Below are positions 1-9,022 of a DNA stretch of 64,000 nucleotides, piece after piece. The notes under the pieces are model-generated. The model was not told the origin of the DNA. It saw only the letters and a program-made list of their open reading frames with translations, and searched no databases. Within the stretch, counting starts at the first letter, position 1; the number at the start of each line of letters is the position of its first letter. Origin of the DNA: an uncultured Clostridia bacterium (GTDB lineage: Bacteria > Bacillota > Clostridia > Oscillospirales > CAG-272); assembly GCA_947630015.1 (NCBI GenBank), contig CANRFY010000001.1:135894-199893 (forward strand). The letters are read 5' to 3'. The translations under genes were made by a program, and so were the position numbers.

Positions 1-3
1 GAT

Positions 4-31
4 GAAGCAGCCGCGCGGGCGCGAACACCGA
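4..31. repeat. Fragment of an interspersed intergenic repeat
   Basis: These 28 bases match positions 10363-10390 at 25 of 28 positions, including a shared GCGCGAACACCGA block. Both copies are intergenic. This looks like the end of a dispersed repeat element cut by the window edge. Its function is unknown. Confidence 0.5.
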
Positions 32-45
32 ATGCCGCAAATTAC

Positions 46-80
46 AAAAAAATGGAGAACACCGAAGGTGTTCTCCATTT
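46..80 (-). terminator. Intrinsic terminator of the first Nudix gene
   Basis: A perfect inverted repeat (GGAGAACACC / GGTGTTCTCC with a 3-nt loop, extended by A-T pairs) lies just after the Nudix stop codon. On the minus strand it runs into a T tract. It ends the CBS / binding protein / Nudix transcription unit. Confidence 0.85.
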
Positions 81-85
81 CTATA

Positions 86-613
86 TCAATTCAAAACGGA
101 GCCTCTGCCGTCCGCAAGCGCGAAATAGAGATTCAATTGCTCAGGTCTGTATCCGACGAATTCGCCCGCGTCCTGAAGCGCGAATATCTCGTCGAGCGTC
201 GCCCATCTGACCTCCGCGACCTCGTCGTATTGAAGCGTGAGCGAATCGATGTCCGCGTCCTTGACCGCTATGTACACGTCGTCGATGCGGCCGGCGCCGT
301 ACATTGTCTGTACGAGCCGCACCTCGTCGGATGAGAGATCGAGTCCGATCTCCTCCGATATTTCGCGCATTATGGCCTCGCGGCTTCCCTCTCCCGCCTT
401 GACGCTGCCGGACACCGTTATATCCCACATCCCCGCATAGCTCTTTTTCCACGGCTGGCGGCGCTGTATCAGCATACGCCTTTTATCCGTATCAAATATG
501 CATACGTGGACGATCAGCCGGCAAAAGCCCTGCGGCGCGCGTTCGCCGCGCGCTATGACGCGGCCTGTCGGCTTGCGGTCGCGCGTATAGACATCAAACA
601 TCTCGATCTGCAT
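86..613 (-). CDS. Nudix hydrolase, isopentenyl-diphosphate-isomerase-like
   Basis: The 175-residue protein contains a complete Nudix box (G-x5-E-x7-REIxEExG) at about residues 68-90, so it should bind Mg2+ and hydrolyse a nucleoside-diphosphate-linked or related substrate in the cytoplasm. The N-terminal part (MFDVYTRDRKPTG..., then VHVCIFD and MLIQRR) resembles the IPP isomerase / YfcD subgroup of Nudix proteins. The substrate cannot be read from the sequence. It is the last gene of a minus-strand group after the binding protein, and a strong terminator follows. An alternative start lies four codons downstream at MFDVY. Confidence 0.85.
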   Translation of the reverse strand: MQIEMFDVYTRDRKPTGRVIARGERAPQGFCRLIVHVCIFDTDKRRMLIQRRQPWKKSYAGMWDITVSGSVKAGEGSREAIMREISEEIGLDLSSDEVRLVQTMYGAGRIDDVYIAVKDADIDSLTLQYDEVAEVRWATLDEIFALQDAGEFVGYRPEQLNLYFALADGRGSVLN

Positions 614-643
614 ATGACGCCGCCCCGATAAGATTCTCTTTTA

Positions 644-2368
644 TCAATATGCGTTTTCGTTTTCCTCGACGAGCAGGCTGCCGAGGCGCGAATAATTCCC
701 GAACGCATCAGTTGTCCAGCGTTCGAGCGTGCTGTTCGGATCGTCGTAATACGACAGACTGCCGAGCGCGATGACGTCGTAGTTGTAGATCCCCGACTCA
801 AAGTCGAACACGCGGTCGCTGACCGCCGACACCTTGACCATTATCCCAAGCTCTGACAGATCCTGCTGTATCGACTGCGCGATATCGATATCGCGTTTGC
901 TGTCGCCGGTCAGATATGAAAGCGTGAATCTGTATTCGGGGTCGAGCTTTCCGTCTCCGTCCGCGTCCATGCCGAGTTCCTTTATGATCTCCCACGCAAG
1001 CTCGCGGTTGTCGTCCGTCGACACGGAGTAATAGCCGCCGTCGGGATACGGGTATTCGTATCCGCCGCCGTTCTGCCTGTATTCGCCGCCGGAGATGGAC
1101 GCCGGAACGATCGACGTTGCGATCTCTTCCCCGTCCTCCGTTATCTTTCGCGTGATATATTCCCTGTCTATATACAGCGATACGGCGCGGCGGAGCTTCG
1201 CGGCGTTATCGGACGTCATGCCGGAAAATACTGACGCGTTGAAATCGAACGCAAGATAATATACGCCGTTGATGTCGTCGGAGAAATACTCCGACGTACC
1301 CTTGACCTCGTCGTGGACGTCAGACGGGATCGCGCCGAGATAATCGAGGCTGCCGCCGTTATAAAGCGAGTATGCGTTATCGGAGCCGACGCCGAACAAA
1401 AGCTCGAGCGTATCTGTTCCTGCATTTGCGGCGTCGTAGAATTTATCGTTGCGGCGGAACACATATCTGCCGTCCGTGATCCCCGCGTAAACATACGCGC
1501 CGCACGTCGTATAATTTATGCTCTCCGTCCACGCGTCCGGATCGACGATATTGTCGTATATGTCGAGATACCCCTCGGCCGATTCGACGCACGATTCGTT
1601 TACGGGGTAAAACGCGGGGAACGCGCACAGCTCGATAAAATACGAGCAAGGCGACGAAAGCGTTACGGTAAGCGTCGTATCGCTCTCGTCGGCGCTTATC
1701 ATGAGCTTTCCGTCCTCGTCGCGCGCGATCATGTCAAACAGCTGCTCATACGGGCTTCCCGTCGACGCGTCCACGACGCGCCGCCATGAAAATATGAAAT
1801 CGGACGCGCCGAGCTTCGATCCGTCCGACCACAAAAGGCCCTCGCGCAGTCTGAATATATACGTAAGTCCGTCCGTCGACACGTCACACGACTCGCATAG
1901 CGCCGGCTTTACACCGCCGTCAGCGTCGTGGGTATATAGTCCCGAAAACGTATTGCTGACGACGGTCAACGCCTCGATCGTCGTGGCGAGCGCCGGATCA
2001 AAGCTGTCGGGCAGCTCGCCGAGATACGCCGATATGACGCCGTCCTCGGCGGCAGTATCGGCGTACATGAAGTATTTCGCGCCGAAATGCGTCGAATAAA
2101 CGCCGGTCAAATCGGGCTTCTGCATATAGGCGTCGCGATAGTCGTAGAGCGGTATCACGCACGACGTCGCCATCAGCATATCCTCCGCCGAATGAAGCAG
2201 CCTTATATGCTCGTCCGCGTCGCCCGCCGACTGCGCCGACGCGATCAGCTCGTCGTATTCCGTCCAGTCGACGGGATCGACGCCGCGTATCCCGCCCGAG
2301 CATGACGAAAGCGCGGACGCCAGCGTCAGCGCGGCGAGCGCCGACGCCGTTATTTTCAACATCTTCAA
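644..2368 (-). CDS. Oligopeptide-type ABC substrate-binding lipoprotein, circularly permuted
   Basis: This is a 574-residue SBP family 5 (OppA/DppA-like) lipoprotein. The signal peptide ends in an LSSC lipobox with Cys23. Residues of about 34-103 (WTEYDELI..., AEDMLM..., VIPLYDYRDAYM..., YFMYA) look like the normal C-terminal tail of this family. The normal N-terminal beginning (SAYLGELPDSFDPAL...) only follows at about 113, and the protein ends at GNYSRL, where a canonical member would continue into the EYD segment. The fold is therefore complete but permuted. A TTG start at 2368 sits 7 nt after GGAGG; an ATG two codons on is possible. No permease or ATPase genes are nearby, so it is an orphan binding protein whose ligand is unknown. 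Confidence 0.9.
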   Translation of the reverse strand: MKMLKITASALAALTLASALSSCSGGIRGVDPVDWTEYDELIASAQSAGDADEHIRLLHSAEDMLMATSCVIPLYDYRDAYMQKPDLTGVYSTHFGAKYFMYADTAAEDGVISAYLGELPDSFDPALATTIEALTVVSNTFSGLYTHDADGGVKPALCESCDVSTDGLTYIFRLREGLLWSDGSKLGASDFIFSWRRVVDASTGSPYEQLFDMIARDEDGKLMISADESDTTLTVTLSSPCSYFIELCAFPAFYPVNESCVESAEGYLDIYDNIVDPDAWTESINYTTCGAYVYAGITDGRYVFRRNDKFYDAANAGTDTLELLFGVGSDNAYSLYNGGSLDYLGAIPSDVHDEVKGTSEYFSDDINGVYYLAFDFNASVFSGMTSDNAAKLRRAVSLYIDREYITRKITEDGEEIATSIVPASISGGEYRQNGGGYEYPYPDGGYYSVSTDDNRELAWEIIKELGMDADGDGKLDPEYRFTLSYLTGDSKRDIDIAQSIQQDLSELGIMVKVSAVSDRVFDFESGIYNYDVIALGSLSYYDDPNSTLERWTTDAFGNYSRLGSLLVEENENAY

Positions 2369-2390
2369 GTGAAAGCCTCCGTTTTGAGTC

Positions 2391-2813
2391 CTACTGATTG
2401 GAATGCGAAAGCTCGAAGAATCTTTCGCGGTAGTACGACAGCACCGCGCGCCGCGTCACGATCCCCACAAAGCATCCTCTGTCGTCCGTTATCGGCACGA
2501 ACGGGCATTCCGTGATCCTCGAATAAAGCTCTTCCCCGCCCGTATCGATCTTGACGGCGGGATTTCGCTTAGTGCTGAGAACCTCCGATATGCTGACGGA
2601 TTCAAGTTCCTTCATGCTCTTAAGTCCGCCGTCGATGATGCGCCACAGGCAGTCGCCCTCGCTGACGGTTCCGACGAATATGCCGTCGTCGGTGACGACC
2701 GGCACGGTCGTGTATCCGTGGCCGCGCATCTTTTCAAGCCCCTGGCGGAGCGTGTCGCGGTCGCTTACGTATGCTACTTTTATCTTCGGTATCATTAGTT
2801 TGATTATATTCAT
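2391..2813 (-). CDS. CBS domain pair protein
   Basis: The 140-residue protein consists of two CBS motifs, at about residues 5-60 (LRQGLEKMRGHGYTTVPVV then GTVSEGDCLW) and 75-135 (FVPITDDRGCFVGIVTRRAV). Such pairs bind adenosine ligands and regulate partners in cis or trans. There is no attached enzyme or transporter domain, so the partner is unknown. It lies 22 nt upstream of the permuted binding-protein gene and probably shares its transcript. The start is supported by GAGGG just upstream. Confidence 0.85.
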   Translation of the reverse strand: MNIIKLMIPKIKVAYVSDRDTLRQGLEKMRGHGYTTVPVVTDDGIFVGTVSEGDCLWRIIDGGLKSMKELESVSISEVLSTKRNPAVKIDTGGEELYSRITECPFVPITDDRGCFVGIVTRRAVLSYYRERFFELSHSNQ

Positions 2814-2877
2814 TTTTCCCTCGCATAAGATAGATTATTTTCGGAAAATTCATTTTCCGCCGGCGTTCAATTTGTCC

Positions 2878-2906
2878 TTGCTATTTGTTTTGCGATGTGG
2901 TACACT
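2878..2906 (+). promoter_or_regulatory. Sigma-A promoter for the alpha-galactosidase
   Basis: TTGCTA and TACACT are separated by exactly 17 nt, with a TG one base upstream of the -10. It is 48 nt upstream of the start codon and is divergent from the CBS gene. Confidence 0.7.
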
Positions 2907-2953
2907 GAAAACAGATAATGAGCGTGCAGCTCGCATTTTCGGAGGACAATATT

Positions 2954-4093
2954 ATGTTGGCTAAAAAACCGCCGCTTGGCTGGAATTCATGGAACACGTT
3001 CGGCAACAACATCAGCGAAGAGCTGATACGTCAGACCGCCGACGCGATGGTTTCGACCGGACTGCGCGACGCCGGATACGAATACGTCGTGATCGACGAC
3101 TGCTGGTCGCTCCGCCGCCGCGGCCCCGACGGCAGGATCGTCCCCGATCCGGTCAAATTCCCGTCCGGCATCAAGCCGCTCGCCGATTACATCCACAGCC
3201 TCGGACTCAAGCTGGGTATGTATTCGGATGCGGGAACAAAGACGTGCGCCGGATATCCGGGCAGCTTTGAACATGAATTTCTCGACGCCGAGACATTCGC
3301 GTCGTGGGGCGTCGATTACCTCAAGTACGATTTCTGCAACAAGCCGAGGCTTCAGGACGGTCCCATCCTCTATAACAGGATGTCGATGGCGCTGAAATCG
3401 ACGGGACGCGATATTCTGCTGTCCGCCTGCAACTGGGGTTCTGATCACGTCGAGACGTGGATCCGCTCGTCAGGCGCCGATATGTACAGATCGACCGGCG
3501 ACATCTGGGACAATTTCGACAGCGTTCGCCGCATCGCAAGGAGTCAGATGGACAAAATCGCGTACAGCGCTCCCGGGTGCTACAACGATATGGATATGCT
3601 CGTCTGCGGGATGTACAGCCGCGGCAATGTCGGCGGCGGCGAAAACGGCGGATGCTCCGACATCGAATACCGCACGCATTTCGCGCTCTGGTGCCTCTAT
3701 CAGTCGCCGCTCATGATCGGATGCGACATACGAAACGCAAGCGAAACGACGCTGTCGCTTTTGAAGAATCCCGAGCTGCTCGCCATCGATCAGGACGAGG
3801 ACGCGCGTCCGCCCATGTTCTTCTACGGGAACGCCGATTCCCCGATCGTCGGGATGTTCAAGCATCTCTCCGGCGGCGAATACGCGTTCGCGTTCGTCAA
3901 TTATTCGGATCATGAGGCCGGTATGTCGTGCGAGCTGTTCGATATAGGACTGTCGTCGTGCGCCGGTTGGGGGTTCGAGCTTCGCAACATATTCACGGGC
4001 GAGGTCTCAGGGCCGTACAACGATTACTTCAACGTACACCGTATGCAGCCGCACGATATCAGAGTTTACCGCGCGCGGCTCGTAAAGATGTGA
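2954..4093 (+). CDS. Alpha-galactosidase, glycoside hydrolase family 27
   Basis: The 379-residue enzyme begins with the GH27 signature PPLGWNSWNTFG. The nucleophile Asp lies in YLKYDFCN (about residue 126) and the acid/base Asp in RSTGDIWDNF (about residue 183). A short beta-sandwich domain follows the TIM barrel. It should release terminal alpha-linked galactose. No signal peptide is visible, so it acts in the cytoplasm on imported oligosaccharides. I chose the ATG at 2954 because GGAGGA sits 8 nt upstream; an in-frame ATG 36 nt earlier lacks a ribosome site. Its stop overlaps the next start. Confidence 0.93.
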   Translation: MLAKKPPLGWNSWNTFGNNISEELIRQTADAMVSTGLRDAGYEYVVIDDCWSLRRRGPDGRIVPDPVKFPSGIKPLADYIHSLGLKLGMYSDAGTKTCAGYPGSFEHEFLDAETFASWGVDYLKYDFCNKPRLQDGPILYNRMSMALKSTGRDILLSACNWGSDHVETWIRSSGADMYRSTGDIWDNFDSVRRIARSQMDKIAYSAPGCYNDMDMLVCGMYSRGNVGGGENGGCSDIEYRTHFALWCLYQSPLMIGCDIRNASETTLSLLKNPELLAIDQDEDARPPMFFYGNADSPIVGMFKHLSGGEYAFAFVNYSDHEAGMSCELFDIGLSSCAGWGFELRNIFTGEVSGPYNDYFNVHRMQPHDIRVYRARLVKM

Positions 4094-4287
4094 CAAGCGG
4101 CAAATGCAAGGTCTGCGGGAAGCCTCTTTCCACAGACGAGATCGGCATTTACAAAAAGATGATAAACCGCGGCGCTGACGAATGTATGTGCATTGAGTGT
4201 CTGTCGCGTGAAATTTCGGTGCCTGTCAGCGCGCTGCGCGAACGCATCGAATATTTCCGCCGGATGGGATGCACGCTGTTTCTTTGA
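4090..4287 (+). CDS. Small zinc-ribbon-like protein, translationally coupled
   Basis: A 65-residue protein starts with GTG inside GTGA, overlapping the alpha-galactosidase stop. It has two cysteine pairs, CKVCGK near the N-terminus and CMCIEC near residues 33-38, followed by a helical segment ending CTLFL. The CxxC...CxxC layout suggests a structural zinc site. Similar short proteins occur in Clostridia as uncharacterised families, but I cannot assign a function. No independent ribosome site is visible, so translation probably depends on the upstream gene. Confidence 0.7.
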   Translation: MTSGKCKVCGKPLSTDEIGIYKKMINRGADECMCIECLSREISVPVSALRERIEYFRRMGCTLFL

Positions 4288-4304
4288 AACGGCGCTGTCA
4301 TCGA

Positions 4305-4784
4305 TCAAACGGAGGACGGGTCGATCCCGTCCTTTTGTTTTTTGCGGACGCGCTTTTTATACAGGCGGAATATCGCCAGCGCCGTCAGCGCCGCGTAAGC
4401 GGCAGTTATGATGAGCGCTCCGCGCCATCCGCCCAAAAGATAGTATACAGGCATCGCGGAATACGCAAGAAACGACATCTGCTCAACTCCGGCAAACTGC
4501 GCGGCGGCGGACAGCGCCGCCGCTGCCGCAAAATACGCCGCTCCCGCCGGATTATTTAATTTATATGCCAAAAGCGAAGCCGATATAAGATAGAGCGCCG
4601 TATAGACTGCGCACGCCGCCGTCGTCAGGACAGCGTTACGCACCGAGATCGTAAATACGAGCGCAATCGTCAGTCCGCCGAGCGATACGGCGTAATGCGC
4701 CGCGCATATAAGCGCAAATACGAGCGCCGAGACTGCGATCCGCTTCAGTCCCGCGCGTCCGGCATCATGTTTTTTCACGTTCAA
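4305..4784 (-). CDS. Small polytopic membrane protein of unknown function
   Basis: The 159-residue protein is almost entirely hydrophobic, with about five predicted membrane segments and a basic, cytoplasm-like C-terminus (YKKRVRKKQK). No motif identifies it. It overlaps the end of the RodA-like gene by 20 nt, implying coupled translation and a possible link to envelope synthesis. Its size and Ala-rich helices resemble small membrane proteins of the ECF-transporter S or MreD type, but the match is too weak to name it. Confidence 0.7.
   Translation of the reverse strand: MNVKKHDAGRAGLKRIAVSALVFALICAAHYAVSLGGLTIALVFTISVRNAVLTTAACAVYTALYLISASLLAYKLNNPAGAAYFAAAAALSAAAQFAGVEQMSFLAYSAMPVYYLLGGWRGALIITAAYAALTALAIFRLYKKRVRKKQKDGIDPSSV
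4314..4342 (+). terminator. Intrinsic terminator after the galactosidase pair
   Basis: GGACGGG and CCCGTCC form a stem with a 5-nt loop, followed by TTTTGTTTTTT. The site lies inside the 3' end of the convergent membrane-protein gene. Confidence 0.85.
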
Positions 4785-5898
4785 AATAATACTTTGTGTT
4801 GTGCAGCCGCACGCTCTGCGGCAATCCGAGTATGAGCCATGTAAACAGCATCGACGAACCGCCGTATGAGAGGAACGGCATCGTGATCCCGACGACGGGC
4901 AGCATCGCGAGATTCATTCCCATGTTCTCCGTCATCTGCGCGATCATGATCGCGACGGCGCCGACGCACATGAACGTCCCCATATCCTTGCGCGACGATC
5001 TCGCCACCGCAACTATCCTTATGATCAGCACGAGCATCAGCGTCATATAGCAGATGATGCCGAAAAATCCGAATTTTTCCGCCACGATCGCGAAAAAGCA
5101 GTCTGTCGTGGCAACCGGCACCTTGAGATATTCCGTGCCGCCGAATACGCCCGCGCCCCAGAATCCGCCCGCCGATATGGCGGCGCGGCTCATGAGCGCC
5201 TGATATCCCTTGTTCTGCGGGTCTATCATCGGGTCAAAGCCGGTCAGAATCCTCATCTGCTGATAATAATCGAGATGCGGCCATATGTACGGGAACGCGA
5301 TCACGGCGGCGGCGAGTACGCCGACGAAATACCAGAGCGACAGTCCCGCCGAATACATCATCACCGCGATCACGCACATGAACACGAGCGCGGAGCCGAG
5401 GTCGTCGATCCATATCACCATACCGATGATGATGAGCGCGTGTATCCCGACGGCCAATATATTTTTCGGATGATTTATCTTCTTTTTCACGATGTCGATG
5501 TGCTTCGCCATCGACATGATGAACATGATCTTGATCGTCTCCGTCGGCTGCCAGTCTATGACCCCGAGATTGATCCACAGTCTCGGCCCGTTCGGATCGG
5601 CGGGATTATAGCCCCTGATCTTTACAAGCACGAGCAACGCTATCGACATAACCGATATCGGTATCCAGAATTTCGATATTATCGCGTCGTAGTCGAACAG
5701 CGCCATCACGACGACGCCGATCATGCCGAGCAGCGTCGCCGCCGACTGTATGAGAAACATCCGCGATCCGCCCGCGTACTGATCCTTTATACCGTAGAGC
5801 GTAATTATCGATATAAGCGACATACCGAGCGCGCACGCGAGCATCACAAAGTCAAGCCGACGAAGCCGCTCGGAAAGCGACGTCGAAAATACTTTCAT
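4765..5898 (-). CDS. rodA: RodA/FtsW-family peptidoglycan polymerase (SEDS), RodA-like
   Basis: The 377-residue protein has about ten membrane helices and the SEDS signatures: NGPRLWINLG with WQPTETIKI in the middle, and GMNLAMLPVVGITMPFLSYG near the C-terminus. SEDS proteins polymerise lipid II glycan strands with a class B PBP partner. The first half and the short length fit RodA (elongation) better than FtsW or SpoVE, though this is not certain. No cognate PBP2 or mre genes are next to it. It lies 17 nt after proS and overlaps the next membrane-protein gene. Confidence 0.85.
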   Translation of the reverse strand: MKVFSTSLSERLRRLDFVMLACALGMSLISIITLYGIKDQYAGGSRMFLIQSAATLLGMIGVVVMALFDYDAIISKFWIPISVMSIALLVLVKIRGYNPADPNGPRLWINLGVIDWQPTETIKIMFIMSMAKHIDIVKKKINHPKNILAVGIHALIIIGMVIWIDDLGSALVFMCVIAVMMYSAGLSLWYFVGVLAAAVIAFPYIWPHLDYYQQMRILTGFDPMIDPQNKGYQALMSRAAISAGGFWGAGVFGGTEYLKVPVATTDCFFAIVAEKFGFFGIICYMTLMLVLIIRIVAVARSSRKDMGTFMCVGAVAIMIAQMTENMGMNLAMLPVVGITMPFLSYGGSSMLFTWLILGLPQSVRLHNTKYYFEREKT

Positions 5899-5915
5899 TT
5901 TTTACGGTACAGATA

Positions 5916-7355
5916 TCAATACGCGACGGCGAAATACACCATCTCGGCGGCGGGCTTGCCGCAGCAGGCGCATTTGTCGTCGAAATGCTCCTGCTCGAAC
6001 GGTATGCAGCGCGAGGTGACGCCGGTCTTTTCCTTTATCTCTTCCTCGCAGTGCGGGTCGCCGCACCACATCAGCTTGATGAATCCGTCGCCGTGTTCCT
6101 CGCGGCATTTTATTATCTCGTCGATGCTGCGGCAGCGGTACGTGCGCGCTTTCCTGTTGGCGAGCGCCTTTGCGTAAAGTCCCGAACGAACCGCTTCGAG
6201 CTTGGAGATAACGGTCGATTCGATGCCGTCGAGCGGCACTGTCTCCTTTTCGCCGTCATGTCTCGTCGCGATTACGCACTGTCCCGCCTCGATGTCGCGC
6301 GGTCCGAGTTCAATCCTGACCGGCACGCCCTTCATCTCGTATTCGGCATATTTCCACCCGGGCGAATTGTCGCTGTCGTCGAGCTTGACACGGCAGACGG
6401 GCGAAAGCCTGTCTGAAAGCGCGCGCGCCGCCTCAAGCACGCCTTCCTTATGCTGTGCGACGGGGATCACCACGACCTGTATCGGCGCGATCGCGGGCGG
6501 CAGCACGAGTCCGTCGTCGTCGCCGTGCGTCATAATGACGCCGCCTATCATGCGCGTCGTCACGCCCCACGACGTCTGGAACGGATGCACGAGCTTATTT
6601 TCCTTGTCCGTATACGTGATATCGAACGCGCGCGCAAAACCGTCGCCGAAATAATGCGACGTTCCGGCCTGGAGCGATTTGCCGTCGTGCATCATCGCCT
6701 CGATCGCATATGTAGCCTCCGCGCCGGCGAATTTGTCGCTGTCCGTCTTTTTGCCCTTTATGACGGGGATCGCAAGCTCGTTTTCATGGAAATCGGCGTA
6801 GATATTCAGCATACGCTCCGTTTCCTCGATCGCCTCCTCGGCTGTCGCGTGCATCGTATGGCCTTCCTGCCACAAAAACTCGCGGCTGCGCAGAAACGGT
6901 CTCGTCGTCTTTTCCCATCTCACGACTGAACACCACTGATTGTAGAGCTTCGGCAGATCGCGGTAGCTTTTGATTATATTTGCGTAATGATCGCAGAACA
7001 GCGTCTCCGACGTCGGACGGACGCAGAGCCGCTCCGGCAGCGGCTCGGAGCCGCCGTGCGTCACCCATGCGACCTCGGGCGCGAACCCCTCGACGTGATC
7101 CTTTTCCTTTTGCAGAAGCGACTCGGGTATGAACATAGGCATATATACGTTCTCATGTCCCGTCGCCTTGAATTTGGAGTCGAGTATGTGCTGCATATTC
7201 TCCCAGATCGCATATCCGTAAGGGCGGATTATCATGCATCCGCGGACGCTCGAATAATCGATCAGCTCCGCTTTTATGCATACGTCCGTATACCAGCGGG
7301 CGAAATCAGTCTCCATCGATGTGATGGACGATACCTTTTTCTTTTCGTTTGCCAT
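5916..7355 (-). CDS. proS: Prolyl-tRNA synthetase (short archaeal/eukaryal-type)
   Basis: A class II synthetase of 479 residues. Motif 2 ([20 protein letters not shown]) and the QEGHTMH segment are clear, as is motif 3 near [17 protein letters not shown]. There is no INS editing domain. The anticodon-binding domain follows, then a C-terminal zinc-binding-like extension with CGDPHCEEE and CACCG. This is the ProRS type shared with archaea and many Firmicutes. The ATG at 7355 has AGAGGT 9 nt upstream; a second ATG three codons earlier is too close to it. A consensus promoter lies about 95 nt upstream. Confidence 0.95.
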   Translation of the reverse strand: MANEKKKVSSITSMETDFARWYTDVCIKAELIDYSSVRGCMIIRPYGYAIWENMQHILDSKFKATGHENVYMPMFIPESLLQKEKDHVEGFAPEVAWVTHGGSEPLPERLCVRPTSETLFCDHYANIIKSYRDLPKLYNQWCSVVRWEKTTRPFLRSREFLWQEGHTMHATAEEAIEETERMLNIYADFHENELAIPVIKGKKTDSDKFAGAEATYAIEAMMHDGKSLQAGTSHYFGDGFARAFDITYTDKENKLVHPFQTSWGVTTRMIGGVIMTHGDDDGLVLPPAIAPIQVVVIPVAQHKEGVLEAARALSDRLSPVCRVKLDDSDNSPGWKYAEYEMKGVPVRIELGPRDIEAGQCVIATRHDGEKETVPLDGIESTVISKLEAVRSGLYAKALANRKARTYRCRSIDEIIKCREEHGDGFIKLMWCGDPHCEEEIKEKTGVTSRCIPFEQEHFDDKCACCGKPAAEMVYFAVAY

Positions 7356-7450
7356 ATAAGTCATACCTCTGTGGTTAATGTTTGCCCGAATTATCGTTTG
7401 ACGGCCGGCGCCGTCGGGGCTTATGCCGTTTTCTCGGCTGTATTATTTAC

Positions 7451-7479
7451 AGTATACCACAATATCGTTTCCGTGTCAA
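7451..7479 (-). promoter_or_regulatory. Sigma-A promoter for proS
   Basis: On the minus strand TTGACA and TATACT are separated by 17 nt, with an extended TG. The leader to proS is about 90 nt; no T-box motif is visible in it. Confidence 0.85.
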
Positions 7480-7558
7480 CTTGACGCTTCACAATTGCGG
7501 CTGCAGCGTTTTTTGTTCGCCAGCGGGCAAAAGTTTCGGCCAAATGAGCGCTCCGCAC

Positions 7559-7587
7559 TTGATTTATATCGGAGATTATGGTAAAAT
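7559..7587 (+). promoter_or_regulatory. Sigma-A promoter for the two membrane-protein genes
   Basis: TTGATT and TAAAAT are spaced by 17 nt, with TGG immediately upstream of the -10. The start codon of the first gene follows 35 nt later. Confidence 0.75.
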
Positions 7588-7621
7588 AAGATTTAGTCTT
7601 ATTTCTTCCGAGGCGGTCAGA

Positions 7622-8407
7622 ATGGCTGAGAAAAAAAGTTTTGTAGATGACTTTGAAGAATACGAGGTGTCGGAGGAGCATCACCCCTCGAAATTCGGAT
7701 ACGTCGTCAAGTGGATATTCTTTCTTCTGATTTTGTTCGCGAACGGCGCGCTCATCTTCCGCGTCTGTATGGCGGAGGACCCGAGAGCCGTAAAATCGCT
7801 CGCCGTCAACGACGCGCTCCGCGCCGCTTACCGCGAATACGGCGACGAATTTGAGATAAAGACGCAGCACGTCTACGATATGTATACCTCCGACGGGATA
7901 TACTACTCGACGGGGCTGTTCTACATCCCTAAGGCGCGTCAAATTCAGGTCGCCGTCAGATACAACATCCGCACAGCTGACGGCGTCGTCGCCGGCACTC
8001 CGAACAACGATATGCTCGTCGACGTGCTCGAATCGATCAGATTCTTCCCGCCGTCGCCGATCGCGAACGGCGTATTCGTGCATCATGCGCGCAGTCACGT
8101 CGACATTTCCGCATCCGACATGAGAAGCGGCGATTTCTTCGCGTTCCGCCTCGTCGACGATTCAAGCAATTACTATACCCCGACCTCGTCGGTGAAAACG
8201 ACGCGGATGCTGTACGTCTATCACAAGCTCACCTTCGACGGCGTGCCGGAGGACGGCACGAATCTCTATATCGAGATTTATCCCCTCTATGGCGGGCTGC
8301 CCGATTATACGACCGTCCTCGGCCGTATGCGGGTATATTCGATAGAGCGTTCCGCCGACGACTACGCGATCTCGTCGTCGCTGAAAAAGGAGCTTTCCCG
8401 TGAATGA
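7622..8407 (+). CDS. Membrane-anchored protein of unknown function
   Basis: The 261-residue protein has an acidic cytoplasmic N-terminus, one membrane helix at about residues 29-49 (WIFFLLILFANGALIFRV), and a predicted extracytoplasmic beta-rich domain with the conserved-looking pieces YYSTGLFYIP and LYVYHKLTFDG. The start is the ATG at 7622 with GAGGCGG upstream. It overlaps the following two-helix membrane protein by 8 nt, so the two products probably act together. I do not recognise the family. Confidence 0.8.
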   Translation: MAEKKSFVDDFEEYEVSEEHHPSKFGYVVKWIFFLLILFANGALIFRVCMAEDPRAVKSLAVNDALRAAYREYGDEFEIKTQHVYDMYTSDGIYYSTGLFYIPKARQIQVAVRYNIRTADGVVAGTPNNDMLVDVLESIRFFPPSPIANGVFVHHARSHVDISASDMRSGDFFAFRLVDDSSNYYTPTSSVKTTRMLYVYHKLTFDGVPEDGTNLYIEIYPLYGGLPDYTTVLGRMRVYSIERSADDYAISSSLKKELSRE

Positions 8408-8975
8408 TTATACGCATCGCGCAAAAAAGCAGAACAAGTCCGACATCGTCGCCTCGATCTGTCTTTACGTATCGGCGGCCGTACTTTATCTGCCGTCCGT
8501 GCTTGTACACGGGATAAAATTCGTCCCGATGCTGCAATTTCTGGCGCTGGTACTGCTCGTCTTCGGCGTGTTCGTCAATCAGCGATATACGTGGCAGGTT
8601 TACAGCTACGGCGTCGTGCCGCGCGAAAATCTTCACGATCCCGACGCGCCGCCGAGCGGCGAATATTTCGTCGTTTACCGCACTGTCGGCAAAAGGCGCA
8701 CGTGTCTTGCTAAGATCGATATGTCCGGCATTTTGGCGTTCGTAAAATGCACGCACAAAAACGACATGGCGTCCGCATTCGCCGATCTCGGTCCCGTCGA
8801 TCGGTACGATTTCCGCACGACGATGATGCCGGCCGTCTATTATAAGGCCGCGTTCCGCGCGGACGGCGAAAACGTCGTTATCAGCTTTGAGCCGGACGAG
8901 ACTCTCGTCGGGATACTGCGGGAAGCGATGGACTCCAAAGGCGGCGGGGACGGCGGCGCAGAACAAGCCGAATAA
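8400..8975 (+). CDS. Two-helix membrane protein of unknown function
   Basis: The 191-residue protein begins with a basic N-terminus, then two membrane segments at about residues 17-58, then a soluble domain ending in a Gly/Glu-rich tail. It is coupled to the preceding gene by an 8-nt overlap and 47 nt precede homoserine dehydrogenase. The pair looks like a small envelope complex. No catalytic motif is visible. Confidence 0.8.
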   Translation: MNDYTHRAKKQNKSDIVASICLYVSAAVLYLPSVLVHGIKFVPMLQFLALVLLVFGVFVNQRYTWQVYSYGVVPRENLHDPDAPPSGEYFVVYRTVGKRRTCLAKIDMSGILAFVKCTHKNDMASAFADLGPVDRYDFRTTMMPAVYYKAAFRADGENVVISFEPDETLVGILREAMDSKGGGDGGAEQAE

Positions 8976-9022
8976 ATGAAAGGAATCAGCGCCGGCTCAC
9001 CGGCGCGCTTACAGAAAGAATC

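Noticed and set aside
7365..7621. T-box or other riboswitch before proS
   Set aside because: The leader is only about 90 nt, and no GGTGGTACCGCG-like core is present on either strand.
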